From Pelomonas saccharophila_A (GTDB taxonomy: Bacteria; Pseudomonadota; Gammaproteobacteria; Burkholderiales; Burkholderiaceae_C): a stretch of 64,000 bases of DNA. Shown here one piece after another: positions 49,082-57,569 of the stretch (its first letter is position 1; each line of letters opens with the position of its first letter). The notes beneath the pieces are model-generated. The model was given only the letters and a program-made list of their open reading frames with translations, had not been told where the DNA came from and did not search any database. The translations under genes were made by a program, and so were the position numbers. Where the stretch lies: positions 186,001 to 250,000 of the forward strand of contig NZ_JAVDXU010000005.1 in assembly GCF_031458095.1 (NCBI RefSeq). Direction: 5' to 3'.

Positions 49082-50008
49082 ATGACCGACGTGATCGATG
49101 AACTGTCGGGCATCGTCTCGGCCCTGCGCAGCGCGCGCCGGCGCTGGCGCGAGGAGCATCGGCGCTGGGACGCGGGCGGCCGCGAGCTGCCGTCGCGCGA
49201 GCTGCTGGCCGTGGTCGTGCAGCAGCTGGCAGGAGCGCTGTTCCCGATGCGCCTGGGCCCGCCCGACCTGCAACCCGAGGGTGAGGACTATTACGTCGGC
49301 CACACGCTGGGCGCGGCCCTGTCCAGGCTGCGCCAGCAAGTGGCGCTGGAGCTGGGGCATGACGCGCGGCTGCGCGGCGTCGAGGCGCCGCCTTTCCATG
49401 AGGCGGCTGAGCTCGTGGCGAGCTTTGCCGCCCGCCTGCCCGCCGTGCGCGAGCTGTTGGACAGCGACGTCATCGCCGCATTCCAGGGCGACCCCGCGGC
49501 CCGCAGCGTCGACGAGGTGCTGCTCTGCTACCCGGGCCTGCATGCGCTGATCAGCCACCGCCTGGCGCACGAACTCTATGGCCTGGGCCTGCCGCTGATC
49601 GCGCGGGTCATCTCGGAGCTGGCCCATGCCCAGACGGGCATCGACATCCACCCCGGCGCGCAGATCGGCGCGGGCTGTTTCATCGACCACGGCACCGGCG
49701 TCGTCATCGGCGAGACGGCCGTGCTGGGCCAGCGGGTGCGCATCTATCAAAACGTCACGCTGGGCGCCAAGAGCATCCCCACCGACGCGGCCGGCCATGC
49801 CCACAAGGGCCAGCCGCGCCACCCCATCGTCGAGGACGACGTCGTCATCTACGCCGGCGCCACCGTGCTGGGCCGCATCACCATCGGTCGCGGCTCGGTC
49901 ATCGGCGGCAATGTCTGGCTGACGCGCAGCCTGCCGCCGGAAAGCCGCATTTCCCAGGCCGCCTCGCAGGCAGATCCGAACTCAGCCTTCCAGGCCCTCA
50001 CGGCCTGA
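49082..50008 (+). CDS. epsC: Serine O-acetyltransferase EpsC
   Basis: A 308-residue enzyme that makes O-acetylserine, the acceptor for sulfide in cysteine synthesis. The helical N-terminal domain is followed by the left-handed beta-helix (IDIHPGAQIGAGCFIDHGTGVVIGE..., with the active-site histidine in DIHPGA and FIDHG). The EpsC type is the one found with family 2A encapsulins. The ATG at 49082 is used; the frame extends upstream only through the hairpin region. Encapsulin follows after 42 bases. Confidence 0.93.
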   Translation: MTDVIDELSGIVSALRSARRRWREEHRRWDAGGRELPSRELLAVVVQQLAGALFPMRLGPPDLQPEGEDYYVGHTLGAALSRLRQQVALELGHDARLRGVEAPPFHEAAELVASFAARLPAVRELLDSDVIAAFQGDPAARSVDEVLLCYPGLHALISHRLAHELYGLGLPLIARVISELAHAQTGIDIHPGAQIGAGCFIDHGTGVVIGETAVLGQRVRIYQNVTLGAKSIPTDAAGHAHKGQPRHPIVEDDVVIYAGATVLGRITIGRGSVIGGNVWLTRSLPPESRISQAASQADPNSAFQALTA

Positions 50009-50050
50009 TTCCCTCACCACCCAACCACCGCCCCCAGGAGTTCCTTTCCC

Positions 50051-50974
50051 ATGGCTGAATCTCCCCAACTCGCGCTCAGCGACACCGCCGCGCGGCAGCT
50101 TGCCAACGCGACAAAAACCGTCCCGCAGCTCTCCACCATCACGCCGCGCTGGCTGACGCATCTGCTGCAGTGGATCCCGGTTGAGGCCGGTATCTACCGC
50201 CTCAACAAAGTGGCCGACCCCGAGGCCGTCAAGGTCGCCTGCGCCAAGCGCGACGAGGCCGAACTGCCCGTCACCTTCGCCGACTACGACGCCGCGCCGC
50301 GCGAGTACTTCCTGAATGCGGTGGCCACGGTGCTGGACGTGCACACCCGCGTGTCTGACCTCTACAGCAGCCCGCACGACCAGATCAAGGAGCAGCTGCG
50401 CATCGTCATCGAGACCATCAAGGAGCGCCAGGAGTCGGAGCTGATCAACAACCCCGACTACGGCCTGCTGGCCAATGTCGCGGACGAGCAGCGCCTGTCC
50501 ACCCTCACCGGTGCGCCCACGCCCGATGACCTGGACGACCTGCTCAGCAAGGTCTGGAAGGAGCCGGCCTTCTTCCTGACCCACCCGCTGGGCATCGCCG
50601 CCTTCGGCCGCGAATGCACGCGCCGCGGCGTGCCGCCGCCCACCATCAGCCTGTTCGGCAGCCAATTCCTGACCTGGCGCGGCATCCCGCTGATCCCCAG
50701 CGACAAGGTGCCGGTCAACGACGGCAAGACCAGCATCATCCTGCTGCGCGTGGGCGACAAGCGCCAGGGCGTGGTGGGCCTCTACCAGCCGGGCCTGCCG
50801 GGCGAGCAGGGCCCGGGCCTGTCGGTGCGCTTCATGGGCATCAACCGCAATGCGATTGCCTCCTACCTGATCAGCCTGTATTGCTCGCTCGCGGTGCACA
50901 GCGACGACGCGCTGGCCGTGCTCGAAGACGTGGAAGTGGGCAAATACCATGAGTACCCTGACACCTACCGCTGA
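50051..50974 (+). CDS. Family 2A encapsulin nanocompartment shell protein
   Basis: A 307-residue HK97-fold shell protein that should self-assemble into a hollow protein compartment. The N-terminus (LALSDTAARQLANATKTVPQLSTITPRWLTHLL) is typical of family 2A encapsulins (SrpI/Srp1 of cyanobacteria), as are the EYFLNAVATVLDVHTRVSDLYS and GIPLIPSDKVPV segments. No cyclic-nucleotide-binding insertion is present, so it is 2A rather than 2B. The next gene, overlapping by 26 bases, is the cognate cargo, and serine acetyltransferase and rhodanese precede it, the gene set described for this family. AGGAG precedes the ATG. In related species this system stores elemental sulfur. Confidence 0.95.
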   Translation: MAESPQLALSDTAARQLANATKTVPQLSTITPRWLTHLLQWIPVEAGIYRLNKVADPEAVKVACAKRDEAELPVTFADYDAAPREYFLNAVATVLDVHTRVSDLYSSPHDQIKEQLRIVIETIKERQESELINNPDYGLLANVADEQRLSTLTGAPTPDDLDDLLSKVWKEPAFFLTHPLGIAAFGRECTRRGVPPPTISLFGSQFLTWRGIPLIPSDKVPVNDGKTSIILLRVGDKRQGVVGLYQPGLPGEQGPGLSVRFMGINRNAIASYLISLYCSLAVHSDDALAVLEDVEVGKYHEYPDTYR

Positions 50975-52733
50975 CGTGGTCGAGAGCCCCTTCGACGTCG
51001 CGTCGCTGGCCAGGCTGGCCAACGAGTTGTTTGGCAGCTTGAATGGCGGGTCACTGCCTGCGGCGCAGCCGGTGCAGTCCGCCGGCGGCCTCAACGTGCC
51101 CGCCAATCCGCTGCCGCCGGGCCTGCCGAGCGGTCCGCTGCCCCAGTCCACGACGACGCAGTTCGGCGGCTTCGGCGCCGCAGCGCCTGGGCTGAACCTG
51201 GCGCCCACCGGCCCTGATCAGGCCGCCGCGCTGCTGCGGCCATCACCGGCCCGCGCACCGCATGCGCAGGCCGGCAATGGCGTGCCCGATGTGCTGCTGA
51301 CCAGCGTACCCGGCATTGATGGCCGCGCCGGCAGCCAGTTGCTCGGCGTGCCGCAGCAGATTGCGCCCCCGCAACGTGAAGCCGTGCCTTCGGGCTACTA
51401 CTTCGTCGAGCCGACGGCGCAGTCGTCGCTCTATGTGCTGGACCTGCAGCGCCACCCCGGTGTCAACGGCCATCACGCCGGCGAGCTGCCCCACAAGCAC
51501 CAGCTGCAAGGCCAGCGTGCGCCCTTTGACGTCAACGCCATCCGGCGCGACTTCCCCATCCTGCAGGAGCGCGTCAACGGCAGGCAACTGGTCTGGTTCG
51601 ACAACGCCGCCACGACGCAGAAGCCCCAGGCCGTCATCGACCGGCTCAGCCATTTCTACGCGCACGAGAACAGCAACATCCACCGCGCCGCCCATACGCT
51701 GGCGGCGCGGGCGACGGATGCCTACGAGAACGCCCGCAAGACGGTGGCGAAGTTCGTCAATGCGCGCTCGGCGGATGAAGTCATCTTCGTGCGCGGCGCC
51801 ACCGAGGCCATCAACCTCGTTGCCAACACCTGGGGCGAGCAGCATGTGGGCGAAGGCGACGAGATCGTCGTCTCTCACCTGGAGCACCACGCCAACATCG
51901 TGCCCTGGCAGCAGTTGGCGGCCCGCAAGGGCGCGCATCTGCGCGTGATCCCGGTGGACGACACCGGCCAGGTCATCCTGGCCGAGGCGCAGAAGCTGTT
52001 CAACCCGCGCACCCGGCTGCTCGCCGTGACCCAGGTCAGCAATGCCCTGGGCACGGTCGTGCCGGTGCAGGAGCTGGTCGGCATCGCGCAGCGCCAGGGC
52101 GTGACGACGCTGGTGGACGGCGCGCAGTCGGTCTCCCACCTCGCCGTGGACGTGCAGGCCCTGGGCTGCGACTTCTTCATCTTCAGCGGTCACAAGATCT
52201 TCGGTCCCACCGGCATCGGCGCCGTCGTCGGCCGCAAGGAGGTGCTGGATGCCATCCCGCCCTGGCAGGGTGGCGGCAACATGATTGCCGACGTGAGCTT
52301 CGAGCGCACGGTGTTCCAGCCGGCACCGGCGAAGTTCGAGGCCGGCACCGGCAACATCGCGGATGCGGCTGGCTTGGGCGCGGCGCTGGACTATGTCTCA
52401 CGCATCGGCTTGGGCCCCATCGCACGCTACGAGCACGACCTGCTGGCCTACGCCACCGAAGCCATCCGCCCCATCCCGGGCGTGCGCCTCATCGGCACGG
52501 CGGCGGACAAGGCCAGCGTGTTGAGCTTCGTGCTGGCCGGCCACGAGACCGCGGCCGTGGGCAAGGCGCTGGCGGAGGAGGGCATCGCGGTGCGCTCCGG
52601 CCACCATTGCGCCCAGCCCATCCTGCGCCGGTTTGGCGTGGAGGCGACCGTTCGGCCATCATTCGCGTTCTACAACACCTGCGACGAGATCGACCATTTC
52701 GTGGCGGTCGTGCGCCGTCTGGCCCGAGCATGA
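50949..52733 (+). CDS. Encapsulated cysteine desulfurase (family 2A encapsulin cargo)
   Basis: A 594-residue SufS-like PLP enzyme that removes sulfur from cysteine. Residues 1-190 are a low-complexity Pro/Ala/Gly-rich extension, known in this family to load the enzyme into the shell; it contains an amphipathic helix (about 14-30) and a better-ordered part at 148-188. The desulfurase core starts at about 193, with the PLP lysine K416 (FSGHKIFGPTG) and the persulfide cysteine C554 (RSGHHCAQP). It overlaps the shell gene by 26 bases and its stop overlaps the dioxygenase start (ATGA). The whole protein would sit inside the compartment. Confidence 0.95.
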   Translation: MSTLTPTADVVESPFDVASLARLANELFGSLNGGSLPAAQPVQSAGGLNVPANPLPPGLPSGPLPQSTTTQFGGFGAAAPGLNLAPTGPDQAAALLRPSPARAPHAQAGNGVPDVLLTSVPGIDGRAGSQLLGVPQQIAPPQREAVPSGYYFVEPTAQSSLYVLDLQRHPGVNGHHAGELPHKHQLQGQRAPFDVNAIRRDFPILQERVNGRQLVWFDNAATTQKPQAVIDRLSHFYAHENSNIHRAAHTLAARATDAYENARKTVAKFVNARSADEVIFVRGATEAINLVANTWGEQHVGEGDEIVVSHLEHHANIVPWQQLAARKGAHLRVIPVDDTGQVILAEAQKLFNPRTRLLAVTQVSNALGTVVPVQELVGIAQRQGVTTLVDGAQSVSHLAVDVQALGCDFFIFSGHKIFGPTGIGAVVGRKEVLDAIPPWQGGGNMIADVSFERTVFQPAPAKFEAGTGNIADAAGLGAALDYVSRIGLGPIARYEHDLLAYATEAIRPIPGVRLIGTAADKASVLSFVLAGHETAAVGKALAEEGIAVRSGHHCAQPILRRFGVEATVRPSFAFYNTCDEIDHFVAVVRRLARA

Positions 52734-53599
52734 GCATCGAGACCTTGACGCCTATCGAGATCCGCCCGCTGCCCGGCAGCTTTGCCGCCGAGGTGCTGGG
52801 GTTGGACCTGAGCCGGCCGCTGGCGGACGAAGACTTCCGCCGCATCCACCGCGCGCACCTGGACCACCATGTGCTGGTCTTCCGCGACCAGCGCATCACG
52901 CCCGAGCAGCAGATCGAATTCAGCCGCCGCTTCGGCGCGCTGGAGATCCATGTGCTGCACCAGTTTCACTTGCAGGACCACCCGGAGATCCTCATCGTCT
53001 CCAACATCGTCGAGAACGGCCAGCCGGTCGGCCTGGGCGACGCCGGCTACTTCTGGCATTCGGACCTGTCGTACAAGGAAAAGCCCAGCCTGGGATCCCT
53101 GCTGCTGGCGCAGGAGCTGCCGAGCGAAGGCGGCGACACGCTGTTCGCCGATCAGCACGCGGCCTGGAACGCGCTGCCGCCCGCGCTGCAATCGCGCGTG
53201 CGCGACCTGCAGGCCGAGCATTCCTACCTCGCCAAATACGAGGAACTGCGCGAGCGCAGCCCCTGGCGGCCCAAGCTCAGCGACGAGCAGATCGCCCAGG
53301 TCAGGCCGGCCGTGCAGCCGGTGGTGCGCACCCATCCGGAGACGGGGCGACTGGGCCTCTTCGTCAGCGAGCACTTCACGACCCGCATCGTCGGCCTGCC
53401 CGAGGCCGAGAGCCGGGCGCTGCTCGAAGAGCTGTACCGCTACGCGACCCTGCCTCAGCTGCAGTACCGCCACCGCTGGCGGCCCCACGACATGGTGTTC
53501 TGGGACAACCGCTCGGTGATGCACCTCGCTGCCGGTTGCCCTGACCATCTGAGGCGGCGCCTGCACCGCACGACGGTTCAGGGAGATCAGCCTTTTTAA
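52730..53599 (+). CDS. TauD/TfdA-family dioxygenase coupled to the encapsulin operon
   Basis: A 289-residue Fe(II)/2-oxoglutarate dioxygenase. The iron ligands are H110-x-D112 (YFWHSDLSY) and a distal histidine near 265 (DNRSVMHLA); the arginine for 2-oxoglutarate follows (RRLHRTT). Relatives release sulfite from taurine or act on aryloxyalkanoates and other acids. Because its start overlaps the desulfurase stop by four bases, it is very likely a member of the encapsulin operon, and could provide inorganic sulfur from an organosulfonate. Substrate is not proven. The ends of TauD and the convergent GH5 gene flank a large palindromic element. Confidence 0.9.
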   Translation: MSIETLTPIEIRPLPGSFAAEVLGLDLSRPLADEDFRRIHRAHLDHHVLVFRDQRITPEQQIEFSRRFGALEIHVLHQFHLQDHPEILIVSNIVENGQPVGLGDAGYFWHSDLSYKEKPSLGSLLLAQELPSEGGDTLFADQHAAWNALPPALQSRVRDLQAEHSYLAKYEELRERSPWRPKLSDEQIAQVRPAVQPVVRTHPETGRLGLFVSEHFTTRIVGLPEAESRALLEELYRYATLPQLQYRHRWRPHDMVFWDNRSVMHLAAGCPDHLRRRLHRTTVQGDQPF

Positions 53600-53640
53600 C
53601 TAAGGATGCTTTTGCGTAGCGTTTGTCTGCTCGATGCATT

Positions 53641-54174
53641 GCCGGGAGTCCGTCCCGGCGGCCGGGTAACTTTCTTCTGCGGCGCCAGAAGAAAGTCACC
53701 AAAGAAGAGGCGCTGAACCGCACACCATCGCGACGCCGCCATCAGCGGCGCGCGAAAACAGCCAGCGGCAATGCGGGAAGAAGCGAACCGCTGCGCTCTC
53801 GCACACGACTTGTCACGAGCCGGATTCATCGCACCAGCGCCCCGTTCGACGCGCGGCTGCACGCCGGGCTCATCAAAACAGCCCAATGCAGCGTCGCTCG
53901 GGCGACGCGGCTGTTCGGTATTTCCTGATGAGCCCGGCGTGCAGCCGGCGTTAAGTGGCGTGAAGGTCCGAGCGCTGGCTCTCTGCGCAAGTGGTGGGCG
54001 AGAGCGCAGCGGCTCGCATCGGGGTGCGGCTCGCTTCAAGCAGCGCGAGCGCCTCATCCCGCTCGAGTGCGGATTGCATTGAGCGCTCCTCTTTTGGTGA
54101 CTTTTCTCTGGCGCGTCAGAGAAAGCCGAAGGCTTCGCTAAAAGTTACCCGCCCTGCCGGGTCGGACTCCCGGC
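53641..54174. repeat. Nested inverted-repeat element, about 530 bp, no genes
   Basis: The region between two convergent genes is almost entirely palindromic. The outer arms (about 53641-53715 and, inverted, 54082-54174) share GCCGGGAGTCCG, GGGTAACTTT and AAAGTCACCAAA. An 11-base stem ACTTTCTTCTG lies at 53669-53696. Further in, 53789-53813 pairs with 53988-54012. At the core, a perfect 21-base repeat (53855-53875 with 53926-53946) encloses AACAGCC/GGCTGTT and GCGTCGC-TCGG-GCGACGC. Short open frames inside it, on both strands, are not convincing genes. It is probably a dispersed extragenic element acting as bidirectional terminator or a structured RNA. Confidence 0.7.
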
Positions 54175-54254
54175 TCACTGCAACGAGTTGAAAGGCTCTT
54201 CGCAAAGGCAAGCCAACGACGTCCCCGCGGTGACCGCTACCGCTTTTCGGCACC

Positions 54255-56858
54255 TTACTGCGCGTTCACCTTCACCCAGTTGATATTCCACTCCTTGCCG
54301 ACGGACTTCAGGCGCAGGGTGTGGTTGCCGGCCGTCATGGCGAAGGGCGCGCTGGTCTGGGTGACCCAGGTCTGCCAGCCGCCGGTGTTGGGCACGGCCA
54401 TCACGTCCACGGCCTTGACGCCGTCCACCCAGACCTCGAAGCCGGTGCTGCCATTGGCGGTGGCCAGGCGGTAGTCGAGAGTGAAGTTGCCGGCCGTCGC
54501 GACGCTGATCTTGAACTCGATGTAGTCGTCGGGATCGAAATAGCCGACGTCCTGGCCGCCACCCGTGTCGCTGCAGTTCTCGAGCTGCACACCGCTCATG
54601 GCGGTGAAGGCCTCGGCCTGCAGGGTTGCAGGGACGGGCACGGCTTGGATGGCCGTGCTGGCCGCGTCGCTGTAATAGCTCTCGTTGGCCGCGGTCAGTG
54701 AAGTCACGACGTAAAAATAAGTCGTGCCGCTGACGGCCGTGCTGTCCGTGTACTTGGGCGTGCTGACCTTGTCGGCAAGCTTGGTGTAGCCGCCACCGGC
54801 GCCGGTGGCGCGATAGACGCTGTAGCCCGTGACCTTGGCATCCGTGCTGGCGTCCCAGCTGAGGGCATTGCCGTTGGCGGCTTCGGCCAGCTTCAGATTG
54901 GTCGGGCGCGCCGGCAACTGGAAGACTTCCGGGGCCGTCGTGCTCGTCATCCACTGGGCCAGGCCGGAGTGCACCTCCAAGGCCTGGGTGGCATAGCTCT
55001 TGAACAGGGCTTCGATGTCGGCCACGGTGGCGGTGGCGAAATCCACCTTGCCGTTCATGTCGACGACGTCCTTGCCCTGCACCGGCTCCTTGTCGAGCAG
55101 ATACATCTCGGCCCAGGTGTTGGCGCTGCCGTTGTCCTTGAAGACGCCGTTCAGTGCATAGGTCTGGCCGCCCTGCAGCGTGATGGCCTGGTAGACGCCG
55201 CCGTTGATCTCGCCGGTGATGCCCGCGGGGCGCGTGACGCGCAAGACCGCGCCGTCGCTGCCGGCCGGGGCCTTGCCGGCGGTGGAGTCGTTGAAGTCCA
55301 GGTTCAATTTGCCGCTGATGGTCAGCGTGGTCCAGCCTGCGTTGGAGCCGAAGCCGCCGTTGCTGATGAGCTCGGCATTGGTGGCGGTGTTGGTGATGCT
55401 GATCTTGTCAAAGCTCACATCGGGGTTGCTGCCGCTCACCGCGCCGCTCTTGATGACGAAGTAATAGGTCTTGGGGCCGGTGCCGCCCACCTTGATGGTC
55501 GGCGCCTTGACCGCACAGGCCGTGGCGAAACTGGCATCCCAGCCGGCGCAATCCCAGGTGCTGGCCTTGGCCACCATGCCGACGCCGGTGTCGAAGTTGG
55601 TGTTGACGGCGTTCGTCACCATGCCCCAGGTTCCCTTGCCGGAGCCGCCTGCCGGACTGACCAGCTTGTAGGCCCAGGACGTCGAGGCCCAGCCATAGCT
55701 GGCGTAGGTGTCGTAGGTGGCGCGGCCGATCTGGCCGCCCAGATCCAGCCCGGCGCCCTGCCAGGGCTGGAATTCACCGACGAGCAGCGGGATCTTCAGA
55801 TCACTGACCTGCTTGTCGTAGGCGCAGACACCGGCGGTGCCGCTCTGGCCGCAGCGCAGCCAGTCGCGGTGGACCCTATAGGGTGTGTCACCGGGCCGGT
55901 CGCCAAACAGGCCCGGGTACGGATGGATCTCGAAGGCGACATTGGTGAAGCCCTTGGCCGTCGGGTTGCCATAGCCGTCGATGCTGCCGTAGTGGCTGGG
56001 CAGCAGCACGATGTGCTTGGCGTCGACGGCGCGGATGGTCTTGTACAGGTCCTCGACGCGCGTCACCATGGCCTCGGCCGTCGAACCCCAGGGCTCGTTG
56101 AGGGGGTCATAGGCCGCCACCACCGGCTCGTCCTTGTATTTGGTGGCGATCTGCTGCCACAGCCAGCGGGTGCGCTCCTGGGCATCGGCATCCGTCCAGT
56201 ATTTGTTCTGGCCGGCGCAGCCGGTGTGGTCGTTGGGCGTCTGGCCCCCCGCGGCGCCGTGCAGGTCGAGGATGACGTAGATGCCGCGCTTCTTGGCCTC
56301 GGCGATGCTCCAGTCCAGATACTTCCAGGCATCGGCGCGCAGGGTCTTGGGCTTCTTCTCGTCCTCGATGACGCTCCACAGGATGGGCAGGCGCACGATG
56401 TTGAAGCCAAAGGCCTTCAGCTGGTCCCAGTCGCGGGTGGTGATCCAGCTGTCCCGATAGAGCTTGATCAGTCTTTCCTTCTCGTCATAGCCGAAGCGCT
56501 CGGTCAGCTTGGCCTCGAGGGTGCACTGGTCGGTCACGCCGTTGCCGCCCTGGCCCATCATCCAGAACTCCTGCACCAGCCAGTTGCCCAGGTTGCTGCC
56601 CTTCAGCAGCACCTGCTTGCCGTTGGCGTCCACCCACTTCGTGCCATCGGTTTTCAGCTGGGTGAGGGGTTCGGGCGCCGGCGCCGGTGCGGGGGCCGGA
56701 GCGGGCGCAGGTGAAGGGGTGGGAGAGGGGGCGGGAGAGGCTCCTCCGCCGCCACAGCCGGCCAGCAGCGCCGTACCCATCAAGCCGCCCAGCAATGCGT
56801 TGCGCGCGGAATTGCCCAGCCGGGAGGCGGCGCCTCCTACGAACCCTCGTCTTGCCAC
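54255..56858 (-). CDS. Lipoprotein glycoside hydrolase family 5 with C-terminal binding module
   Basis: An 867-residue multidomain carbohydrate hydrolase. The signal ends in a lipobox (LLAGC35), followed by a Pro-Ala/Ser linker (41-64). The GH5 domain (about 65-450) has the acid/base E255 (DPLNEPWG) and the nucleophile E362 (LLVGEFQPW), plus LDLHGAAGGQ. A region with a carbohydrate-binding-like fold follows, then a fibronectin type III domain (about 655-745) and a CBM6-like module at the end (LQAEAFTAMSGVQLENCSD...). Substrate is likely a beta-glucan or mannan. Translation starts at GTG with GGAG seven bases upstream. Two identical operators lie upstream. Confidence 0.92.
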   Translation of the reverse strand: MARRGFVGGAASRLGNSARNALLGGLMGTALLAGCGGGGASPAPSPTPSPAPAPAPAPAPAPEPLTQLKTDGTKWVDANGKQVLLKGSNLGNWLVQEFWMMGQGGNGVTDQCTLEAKLTERFGYDEKERLIKLYRDSWITTRDWDQLKAFGFNIVRLPILWSVIEDEKKPKTLRADAWKYLDWSIAEAKKRGIYVILDLHGAAGGQTPNDHTGCAGQNKYWTDADAQERTRWLWQQIATKYKDEPVVAAYDPLNEPWGSTAEAMVTRVEDLYKTIRAVDAKHIVLLPSHYGSIDGYGNPTAKGFTNVAFEIHPYPGLFGDRPGDTPYRVHRDWLRCGQSGTAGVCAYDKQVSDLKIPLLVGEFQPWQGAGLDLGGQIGRATYDTYASYGWASTSWAYKLVSPAGGSGKGTWGMVTNAVNTNFDTGVGMVAKASTWDCAGWDASFATACAVKAPTIKVGGTGPKTYYFVIKSGAVSGSNPDVSFDKISITNTATNAELISNGGFGSNAGWTTLTISGKLNLDFNDSTAGKAPAGSDGAVLRVTRPAGITGEINGGVYQAITLQGGQTYALNGVFKDNGSANTWAEMYLLDKEPVQGKDVVDMNGKVDFATATVADIEALFKSYATQALEVHSGLAQWMTSTTAPEVFQLPARPTNLKLAEAANGNALSWDASTDAKVTGYSVYRATGAGGGYTKLADKVSTPKYTDSTAVSGTTYFYVVTSLTAANESYYSDAASTAIQAVPVPATLQAEAFTAMSGVQLENCSDTGGGQDVGYFDPDDYIEFKISVATAGNFTLDYRLATANGSTGFEVWVDGVKAVDVMAVPNTGGWQTWVTQTSAPFAMTAGNHTLRLKSVGKEWNINWVKVNAQ

Positions 56859-56879
56859 GTCTTGTCTCCGTTATTGAAA

Positions 56880-56893
56880 TGGAACCGGTTCCA
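56880..56893. promoter_or_regulatory. LacI-type operator, proximal copy (GH5 promoter)
   Basis: TGGAACCGGTTCCA is a perfect 14-base palindrome with a central CG, 22 bases upstream of the GH5 start. A second copy of its 12-base core lies 109 bases further upstream. This form is typical of LacI-family regulators that respond to sugars; the repressor gene is not in the window. Confidence 0.75.
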
Positions 56894-56989
56894 ATTCAGT
56901 ATCCGGGACGGACCAAATGCGTGTCAACCTTGAACAGCTGGCTTCCTAGGGATGCGCGGCGAATTCAGTGCAATTCCGGCTTGCAGAGT

Positions 56990-57001
56990 GGAACCGGTTC
57001 C
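56990..57001. promoter_or_regulatory. LacI-type operator, distal copy (GH5 promoter)
   Basis: GGAACCGGTTCC repeats the core of the proximal operator exactly. The centre-to-centre distance of 109 bases, about ten helical turns, would allow repression by DNA looping. Confidence 0.7.
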
Positions 57002-57032
57002 GCTATTGCCGTCGCAGGAGTCGCGGCGTGCG

Positions 57033-57060
57033 GAAAAAAGAAAACCCGCCAGCGGCGGGT
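57033..57060 (-). terminator. Intrinsic terminator of the 84-residue protein gene
   Basis: On the minus strand the stem ACCCGCC-GCT-GGCGGGT is followed by TTTTCTTTTTT. It begins 24 bases after the stop of the small gene at 57085-57339 and insulates the GH5 promoter region from it. Confidence 0.85.
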
Positions 57061-57084
57061 GGGTGACTGACAGCGGCGCGGGTC

Positions 57085-57339
57085 TCAGACCAGCCAGACG
57101 GCGCTCTGGGCCGCCGCCACCAGCGTTTCGGCCGCGCGCGCGCGCTGGCCTTCGATGACGACGCGCGGCAGCTTGGCCACCGCCGTGGCATCCGCGCGCT
57201 TGCCGACGATGACCACGCGCTCCAGCTTCACGACTTCGGTCGCGGGTGCCGAGTTGCCGTTGGCCAGGCCGACGCCGATGGCGGCAGCGGCGGCAACAGA
57301 AGCGATGGCGACGAAGAAGGTCTTGGCGGCGGTGTTCAT
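57085..57339 (-). CDS. Small secreted or membrane-anchored protein with internal repeat
   Basis: An 84-residue protein with an N-terminal hydrophobic segment (FFVAIASVAAAAAIGVGLA) that is a signal peptide or anchor. The rest contains a duplicated motif: KLERVVIVGKRAD and KLPRVVIEGQRAR. The V-V-I-x-G-x-R pattern resembles the TonB-box/plug start of TonB-dependent receptors (VIVSGIR in the receptor of this window), but no barrel is present. Function unknown. GGAG precedes the ATG and an intrinsic terminator follows. Confidence 0.7.
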   Translation of the reverse strand: MNTAAKTFFVAIASVAAAAAIGVGLANGNSAPATEVVKLERVVIVGKRADATAVAKLPRVVIEGQRARAAETLVAAAQSAVWLV

Positions 57340-57569
57340 GTGGGGCTCCGGTGGGTGGGCTGTGTCAGTGATTGCAGTGTCTGCAGGCGCGGCCTGCGCC
57401 GCGAGTGCCAGGCGATGGACCGCCGGCGCAAGCGGATGAACTGCGGATTCGAGGGATGGGTGGATGCCCGCACGGTGGCGGCTCGTACAGACGGATGCCT
57501 GTAGAAACAGTCTGGCGTCGTCCCGACTCCTAACATCGCCACTCCACTCACCTATGGACCGGAGTGCAC

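Noticed and set aside
53596..54082. Several open frames of 60-150 codons between tauD and the GH5 gene
   Set aside because: They lie across the nested inverted repeats, exist on both strands, have arginine-rich products and no ribosome sites.
56640..56760. Microsatellite-like repeat near the start of the GH5 gene
   Set aside because: It encodes the Pro-Ala/Ser linker after the lipoprotein signal and stays in frame.
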